Source of the DNA: Treponema sp.
GTDB lineage: Bacteria > Spirochaetota > Spirochaetia > Treponematales > Treponemataceae
DNA: 39,119 bases
Direction: 5' to 3'
NCBI GenBank assembly: GCA_017963165.1
Contig: JAGCTZ010000122.1
Location: 1-39,119 of the forward strand
Positions 34,439-39,119 of this stretch are shown here, piece by piece (the stretch's first letter is position 1; every line of letters starts with the position of its first letter). Under the pieces are notes generated by a model. The model was not told where the DNA came from. It ran no database searches and worked only from the letters and a program-made list of their open reading frames with translations. The translations under genes were made by a program, and so were the position numbers.

Positions 34439-36499
34439 ATGAAGAATTTGAAAAAATGTTCTTTATTGCTCATTGCTTTGTTTATTGTAACAATTTCTGC
34501 TTGTAATCATGCTACAACCGGTAGTTTTACTGGTAGCGACAAACAGCCATTGAACATTACAATTGCTCAGAATGAAAGCATAAAGTTCGAAAAAACAAAT
34601 AGTTCAGGTCGTACTATTGTAGCAACACCATTTTCGGCTAAAACAGACCTTACATTCTATCTTTGGGGTAAAGCTCAAAGTGGTCAAACACTTGCTCCAA
34701 GAACTGTAACAGTTACTTCAGATGATGGAGTTGTCGGAAAAGTTATTCTTGATATTGACTGTTATAACTGGTCATTAACACTTGCTGCTTGTGATTCAGA
34801 CGAACTTCCATCAGCTGCTGGCTCAGCTTTAACAGAAGCAGAAGTTCTTGAAAAAGCAGTTCTTATTGGTTATGGAAACGTTGATATGATGTTTACAAAT
34901 CAGATTAAGTTTACTCTTACACCAAAAGGACTTAGCAAGACAGGAAGTGTTAATCTTACATTAAATCTTGAAAGTGGAACTTTGATTCCTGATGGTTATG
35001 TTGCTACAGCCTATATATATGATATTACCACAGGTGATGAAATCAAAAGTGCAGATACAACACCTGCCTCTCTTTCTACTATTCTTGATATTGATGAATT
35101 AGAAGGAACAGGTGCTGCTTATACTGCTAATGCTAAAGACATCAAACCTGGTACATATCGTTTTCAGGTTGAATTTGTAAAAGCAAATGAAAACCGTAAA
35201 TATGTCTGGAATGATACAATTATCATTCTTCCTGGAAAAACTGTAACACAGACAATTACTATTCCAAACCTTGTAGGTACAGTACCTGCTGCACCAAGCA
35301 GTTTTGCAGTTCAGTTTAATAAATATATGAATAACCAGGATGTTCTTTCTGATGAAGCAGAAGAAGCAACTTATCCTGGCTTCTATGTAGCTCACTTTAC
35401 ATGGAATGGTTCTGCTGTAACAACAGAAATGAACTTTGCTATGCAGATTGCAGAAGTTGCAGATAGTCTTGATGTTACAGAAGCTGTAAATGATGCAACA
35501 AAATTTGAAGCAATTTTTGGATCAACAGAAGCAGCTGCTCCAGATCCTACAAAAGCAAATGCAAAATATGCATTCAATTATCTCAATGATATCAGAGCTA
35601 ACACAAGATTCTACAAGGGTGGTTCTTTGTTTGCTAACAGCACTTATGTTGATGTGTATCTTGAGCTTGGAAAACGCTATGTTGCTCGTCTTTATTCAGA
35701 AAACAACGCCGGTTATTCTACAACAGCTGCTTACCTTACAATTACACCAGTAGAAAGTGGTGCTACTTTAAATACTATCAACCGTTACAGAGTAAAATAT
35801 GTTACACAAGGTGGTACATGGAATACAGGTACTACTAAAGGTTCTGAAGTAGCTGGAAGTAATAGAGATAAGATTGTTTATTGGAGCCAGAGTGACGAGG
35901 ATTATGATGTTTTGAATCCTGTTCAAGATTCAACAACACATTTGGGAACAAGTACAAATCCTTATCTTTACAATGGTCCTGCAGACTGGATTTACTGGAT
36001 TCAGGAGCTTGCAACAGGAACAAAATATCCTGATGGAACTGCAAATCCTTATGCACCGATAGATTATGACGGCTTTAAGAATCTTACTTTGTATGCAGCT
36101 TATTCACGCGAAGGTGATGTTGAAATTTACAACGACAGCACTTATGATATTCAGTCTGCCTGGGTAGGAGCCTTTGGTATTGCAGCCGGTTCTGTTTCCA
36201 AAATTTCTACAAATACTGTAGGTAAAGCTGCTAATTTATCTAATGCAACAACAACTACTGTATCAGTAACACTCCCTTCTGCAAATACATGGAAATACGA
36301 CAAAGTGGCTTTGAGTATAACCTATGCTGGAAGAACATACATCAATGATGAACAGGTTGGTGCTGCTGCTGGTTCTGCAAATACCTTTAATATTGCACTT
36401 GGAAATCTTCCAACTGGTTATGTATACAACTGTCTCATCACAGCACAGTATCAGATGACTACTGTAAGTTATCCATTCACTGTATACCTTACAGACTAA
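34439..36499 (+). CDS. Large putative surface lipoprotein, unknown function
   Basis: A 686-residue protein. Lipobox TISAC (Cys about 21). It is rich in Thr, Ser, Ala and Asn with Ig-like beta-sandwich stretches (LTFYLWGKA; AKDIKPGTYRFQVEFVKANE; RYVARLYSENNAGYSTTAAYL). Near residue 440 a segment from YRVKYVTQGGTW to FKNLTLYAAYS looks like a degenerate InlB/Listeria-Bacteroides-type repeat (low certainty). Start ATG 34439 is set by the strong Shine-Dalgarno AAGGAGGA (34423-34430) at the end of the previous gene; the frame stays open further upstream but that part overlaps the previous gene. Function unknown; surface binding or adhesion is a guess. Confidence 0.75.
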   Translation: MKNLKKCSLLLIALFIVTISACNHATTGSFTGSDKQPLNITIAQNESIKFEKTNSSGRTIVATPFSAKTDLTFYLWGKAQSGQTLAPRTVTVTSDDGVVGKVILDIDCYNWSLTLAACDSDELPSAAGSALTEAEVLEKAVLIGYGNVDMMFTNQIKFTLTPKGLSKTGSVNLTLNLESGTLIPDGYVATAYIYDITTGDEIKSADTTPASLSTILDIDELEGTGAAYTANAKDIKPGTYRFQVEFVKANENRKYVWNDTIIILPGKTVTQTITIPNLVGTVPAAPSSFAVQFNKYMNNQDVLSDEAEEATYPGFYVAHFTWNGSAVTTEMNFAMQIAEVADSLDVTEAVNDATKFEAIFGSTEAAAPDPTKANAKYAFNYLNDIRANTRFYKGGSLFANSTYVDVYLELGKRYVARLYSENNAGYSTTAAYLTITPVESGATLNTINRYRVKYVTQGGTWNTGTTKGSEVAGSNRDKIVYWSQSDEDYDVLNPVQDSTTHLGTSTNPYLYNGPADWIYWIQELATGTKYPDGTANPYAPIDYDGFKNLTLYAAYSREGDVEIYNDSTYDIQSAWVGAFGIAAGSVSKISTNTVGKAANLSNATTTTVSVTLPSANTWKYDKVALSITYAGRTYINDEQVGAAAGSANTFNIALGNLPTGYVYNCLITAQYQMTTVSYPFTVYLTD

Positions 36500-36512
36500 A
36501 CTTAAAAAAAAT

Positions 36513-36545
36513 GTCGGGTGTCCTTCGACATGCTCAGGAACCCGG
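36513..36545. repeat. TTCGACA-type single-arm hairpin repeat
   Basis: CGGGT (36515-36519) pairs with ACCCG (36540-36544) around a CCTTCGACATGCTCAGG arm. It is a further copy of the repeat found in the V-ATPase operon, here between convergent genes. Confidence 0.7.
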
Positions 36546-36554
36546 CAATTATTG

Positions 36555-36616
36555 CTGATTGCCACGTCACGTTACATCTTACAATGGCGTTGGCATTATA
36601 ACTCCCCGTAATGACA
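36555..36616. repeat. Degenerate TCATTGCGAG/GATTGCCAC-type element
   Basis: GATTGCCACGTCACG near the left and CCCCGTAATGACA at the right resemble the right arm of the element at 7362-7443 (GGATTGCCACACAC...CTCGCAATGACA). The middle has diverged. It overlaps the left arm of the terminator. Confidence 0.4.
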
Positions 36617-36638
36617 TATTGTTGCGGGGAGTTTTTTT
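36600..36638 (+). terminator. Rho-independent terminator of the lipoprotein operon
   Basis: AACTCCCCG (36600-36608) pairs with CGGGGAGTT (36625-36633), followed by T to 36638. There is no matching T-run on the other strand, so it acts only rightward, 100 nt past the stop of the large lipoprotein gene. Confidence 0.85.
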
Positions 36639-36646
36639 ATCTTATT

Positions 36647-38422
36647 TTATTGATTTTCACTTTCATCTTCCAAAGACCACACTTCGGATGATTTGCGTTC
36701 ATAAGAAATGTTCAGATTGTAGCCTACACCAATACTAAATCCAAAGCCTATAATAGCGTCATAGTTTCCTTCCAGAAAAACGGTAAAGCCTTTGTAGGTT
36801 ATACCTGTCCTTAAGGCGCCGTAAAAGCCTGTGTATAATTTGCTTGTAATGGCATCTTTCCCAAATTTGGAATTCCATAATAACTCCATTGTAATTCCAG
36901 GAGAAAAATCAACAAACAACTCAATATTCTGCTGGAAAGGGAAGACACAAATTCCAAATGGAATATAAAGTCTACCGCCTGTAACAATTGGACTTGAAAT
37001 TGCGGAACCATTAAGTTCATACTTATATGGAAAGTTTTTTTGAGGAAATCCAAAATGTGGTTCTATGTAACCGCCAAAATAAAATGGCTGAAAAATACGA
37101 TATGTTGTATAGCCTGCAGCAAAGCTTGCTCCAAAATTATAAGGTCCCGGAGTAACAGTTCCTTTTAATCTGAAGCTTACTGTATCAGAATTTTTATAAC
37201 GAATCATCGCAAGAGCTTCGTATTTATGCTTTGAATCATCTTCTTCCTGGACTTCTTCTGCAGCAGCTTCTTCATTTTCTGTTTCTTCTTGTTCCGGTTC
37301 TTCTTCTTGTGCGTAAAGCTTTTGCAATGCATCTTCAGAATCCATGTGAACTAAATCGGCTTCCGGCAGCGTTGCGTTTTTAGGAAAAAGAACCTTGTTT
37401 ATTTCAAGTACAAAAATTGTATTATCCTCATGTGCCATAAGGAATCGGGTTTGTGTATAATCAATCTGGAAAAGTGTTATAGGACTATTAGAAAAATTAG
37501 GAATGAATCCTATGAAGTCTCCGTTTTCAAGATTAAAGACATTTAGAATATTTTTTTCATCAAGAATAAGAGCTATTTTCCTGTCATAAGAGACGGAATA
37601 TGTTTTTATCATATTTTCAGGCTTTATTGAAAAGCCCGGTTTTTGCTTTGAATTAAGATTATATTTCGAAAGAGAAAAATCGTCTTTGGCACAAATAATA
37701 GGATATGATTGATCATCATTAAAGAAAACAGGCTGCATTGTTTCTTCGTAATATGAAAACGAAGACAGCGGATCCATGCTGTTATTCCATATATAAATAA
37801 TGCCGTTATCAGTGCAGGTAAGCAGCATATCCTGGTTTGTGCTTATATCAATCGATTTTATTGGTGTTTCCCCGATTTCATAGCTTTCTTCTATATATTC
37901 AGCTGATATAGTGTTGTAATTATAAAGGCTGAAGGAACCATCTTCATAACCAAGTGCAATAAAACGTATATCCTTTGTGCTGGTAAAAGAGCAGGCTTTT
38001 ACTTCCTGATTTCCTGTAAGCGTAAAGATTACATCATCAAAATAAAGTTTGTTACCTATATCATCTTCTGAATAAAAAAGCTGGCGAATTTCAACTATAT
38101 TGTTGTCTGTCACAAGCAGAATATACTGCCGGTCTTCTTCGGAATAATCAAAAATAGGGTCTATAAATCTTATTTCCAGAATATTCTTATAATTAGTTTT
38201 GATTGTATGACGTACAAAATATTCATTTGAGTCTCTGATTATGATATTAGAACCATCTGTATATGCAAAAAACTTGGAATCAAGACTCCAGGCTAGTCCA
38301 TTTACCTTTTTTTCACCCTGCAACATAGGAATTTTAAGACTTTGAGCAAAAGCAAATGTTTGAATCATCAGAAAAAAGAGTAGTGTAATAAGCTTTTTTC
38401 TGCCTGTGCGTTCTGAAATCAT
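36647..38422 (-). CDS. WD40-like propeller/acidic linker/beta-barrel protein
   Basis: A 591-residue exported protein. Signal peptide about 1-26 (TFAFA, before QS). Residues about 35-345 have WD40-like blades (VNGLAWSLDSKFFAYTDGSN; IALGYEDGSFSLYNYN; LLTCTDNGIIYIWNN). A Glu-rich linker spans 373-395. Residues about 400-580 alternate hydrophobic/polar and Gly/aromatic like an outer-membrane beta-barrel (FGGYIEPHFGFP; FVDFSPGITMELLWN; FGFSIGVGYNLNISYE). The propeller would then sit in the periplasm. I know no named family with this exact layout. Starts at ATG 38422 beside a leaderless-type promoter. Confidence 0.75.
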   Translation of the reverse strand: MISERTGRKKLITLLFFLMIQTFAFAQSLKIPMLQGEKKVNGLAWSLDSKFFAYTDGSNIIIRDSNEYFVRHTIKTNYKNILEIRFIDPIFDYSEEDRQYILLVTDNNIVEIRQLFYSEDDIGNKLYFDDVIFTLTGNQEVKACSFTSTKDIRFIALGYEDGSFSLYNYNTISAEYIEESYEIGETPIKSIDISTNQDMLLTCTDNGIIYIWNNSMDPLSSFSYYEETMQPVFFNDDQSYPIICAKDDFSLSKYNLNSKQKPGFSIKPENMIKTYSVSYDRKIALILDEKNILNVFNLENGDFIGFIPNFSNSPITLFQIDYTQTRFLMAHEDNTIFVLEINKVLFPKNATLPEADLVHMDSEDALQKLYAQEEEPEQEETENEEAAAEEVQEEDDSKHKYEALAMIRYKNSDTVSFRLKGTVTPGPYNFGASFAAGYTTYRIFQPFYFGGYIEPHFGFPQKNFPYKYELNGSAISSPIVTGGRLYIPFGICVFPFQQNIELFVDFSPGITMELLWNSKFGKDAITSKLYTGFYGALRTGITYKGFTVFLEGNYDAIIGFGFSIGVGYNLNISYERKSSEVWSLEDESENQ

Positions 38423-38429
38423 AGAAAAT

Positions 38430-38458
38430 ATTATAATATAAAGAAAGATTATTTAAAA
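38430..38458 (-). promoter_or_regulatory. Leaderless-type promoter of the WD40-like gene
   Basis: On the minus strand a perfect TATAAT (38430-38435) ends 7 nt before the ATG. The -35 is poor (TTTTAA at 38453-38458, 17-nt spacer). No Shine-Dalgarno sequence is present. Confidence 0.5.
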
Positions 38459-38522
38459 GAGAAAAATAAATAGTAATTGTTAATAACAGGAGTTTTGAAT
38501 TATAAATTATTGAAGTAGAAAC

Positions 38523-38574
38523 TATGAAAAAATGCGGAGCAAAATCAGGTTCTCTGCGGGAGCATTTTTTCATA
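38523..38574. repeat. 52-bp MITE-like repeat, short form
   Basis: Perfect 13-bp terminal inverted repeats TATGAAAAAATGC (38523-38535) and GCATTTTTTCATA (38562-38574). Read on the minus strand it gives ATGAAAAAATGCTCCCGC-A-GAGAAC, matching the left end of the element at 6297-6489, and CTCCGCATTTTTTCAT matching its right end. It is therefore the same family without the interior of about 145 bp. Confidence 0.75.
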
Positions 38575-38641
38575 CCTAAAAAATTCATTTTTTTTTATAA
38601 TGCGGAATTCCAGTTTTTTTTCACTTTTACACTTTTTTCAT

Positions 38642-38711
38642 TTGACTATTCCTTTTTTATGGCGTAAAATTAAATATTATAATATAACCCTAGGTTCAGA
38701 TAATCTGAATC
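38642..38711 (+). promoter_or_regulatory. Promoter and leader palindrome of the sugar ABC ATPase gene
   Basis: TTGACT (38642-38647), a 17-nt spacer and TAAAAT (38665-38670). An additional TATAAT is at 38678-38683. Downstream, TTCAGA (38695-38700) and TCTGAA (38704-38709) form a near-perfect palindrome with a TAA centre, a likely operator or leader hairpin, just before the Shine-Dalgarno AAGGAGG (38716-38722). Confidence 0.6.
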
Positions 38712-38730
38712 GACTAAGGAGGCCAATTAA

Positions 38731-39119
38731 ATGGCAAAGGTAGAACTTAAGGGTATTGGTAAGGTTTACGACGGCGGTGTTCGTGCTGTAAGCAATGCTA
38801 ATATCACTATTGAAGACAAGGAATTCTGCGTATTCGTAGGTCCTTCTGGATGCGGTAAGTCAACAACTCTCCGCATGATTGCTGGTTTGGAAGACATCAC
38901 TGATGGTAAATTGTTCATCGACGGTGTTGAAATGAACGACGTTCCTCCTAAGGATCGTGATATCGCCATGGTATTCCAGAACTATGCTCTTTACCCACAT
39001 ATGACTGTATATGATAACATGGCATTCGGTCTTAAGATCCGCAAGATGGATAAGGCTGAAATTGACCGCCGTGTTCGTGAAGCTGCTAAACAGCTTGACC
39101 TTACACAGTATCTTGACAG
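38731..39119 (+). CDS. MalK/MsmK/UgpC-type ABC transporter ATP-binding protein, 3' end cut off
   Basis: The first 129 residues of the ATPase that powers carbohydrate ABC importers. Walker [10 protein letters not shown] (37-45), Q-loop Q83 in [14 protein letters not shown] and the family-typical N-terminus ([13 protein letters not shown]...AVSNANITI). The signature and Walker B motifs and the regulatory C-terminal domain lie beyond the window. Such ATPases often serve several sugar importers. Strong Shine-Dalgarno AAGGAGG 8 nt before ATG and a good promoter; codon bias indicates high expression. Confidence 0.94.
   Translation, partial: MAKVELKGIGKVYDGGVRAVSNANITIEDKEFCVFVGPSGCGKSTTLRMIAGLEDITDGKLFIDGVEMNDVPPKDRDIAMVFQNYALYPHMTVYDNMAFGLKIRKMDKAEIDRRVREAAKQLDLTQYLD

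Noticed and set aside
1..39119. CRISPR arrays, tRNA or rRNA genes, integrases and transposases
   Set aside because: I looked for regularly spaced direct repeats, cloverleaf-like segments and recombinase motifs and saw none; the repeats present are dispersed palindromes.

Overview
The window looks like a chromosomal segment of a spirochaete of the genus Treponema, most likely a gut or rumen species. This is inferred from an AT-rich genome, a bacterial V-type (A/V) ATPase operon, many short signal peptides ending in A-Q or lipobox Cys, and outer-membrane beta-barrel proteins. No rRNA, tRNA, CRISPR array, phage or transposase gene was recognised. Codon use in pgk, tpiA, purL and the ABC ATPase is typical of highly expressed genes, and nothing looks recently acquired except the dispersed repeats and possibly the omptin pair.

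Layout. 1-1287: 3' part of pgk and its terminator. 1325-5010: two tandem secreted DUF1266-like paralogues, then a cysteine synthase. 5034-6185 (minus): membrane-anchored GGDEF protein. 6186-6600: a large structured repeat and the tpiA promoter, then tpiA. 7351-7663: a cluster of palindromic repeats and the secG promoter. 7664-17908: secG, then a complete V-type ATPase operon in the order G/H-C-I-K-F-E-A-B-D, then a universal-stress-protein-like gene and a J-domain gene. Three of its gene junctions carry a TTCGACA/TGTCGAA palindromic repeat. 17916-20247: map and a periplasmic HtrA protease. 20339-23320: a very large sensor with 14 propeller repeats, a Y_Y_Y domain, one membrane segment and an HD-GYP output domain. 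23341-30900: purL, a thioredoxin-fold lipoprotein and two tandem CNNM/CorC-like membrane proteins.

30897-33581 (minus): an RluA-type pseudouridine synthase followed by two tandem omptin-family outer-membrane proteases that keep the Asp-Asp and Asp-His catalytic residues. 33874-36499: two lipoprotein genes. 36647-38422 (minus): a WD40-like/acidic linker/beta-barrel protein. 38731-end: start of a MalK/MsmK-type sugar ABC transporter ATPase.

How the parts fit. Pgk and TpiA (glycolysis) and the MsmK-type ATPase (sugar uptake) suit a saccharolytic fermenter. The V-ATPase would use or make ATP at the inner membrane. GGDEF and HD-GYP proteins imply cyclic-di-GMP signalling. HtrA, the omptins and the lipoproteins serve the periplasm and outer membrane.

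The points that most deserve a second look are the omptin pair in a spirochaete, the propeller-to-HD-GYP sensor, a recurring promoter layout with TATAAT 6-9 nt before the start codon and no Shine-Dalgarno (apparent leaderless mRNAs), and two related MITE-like elements, one of which looks like an internal-deletion form of the other.
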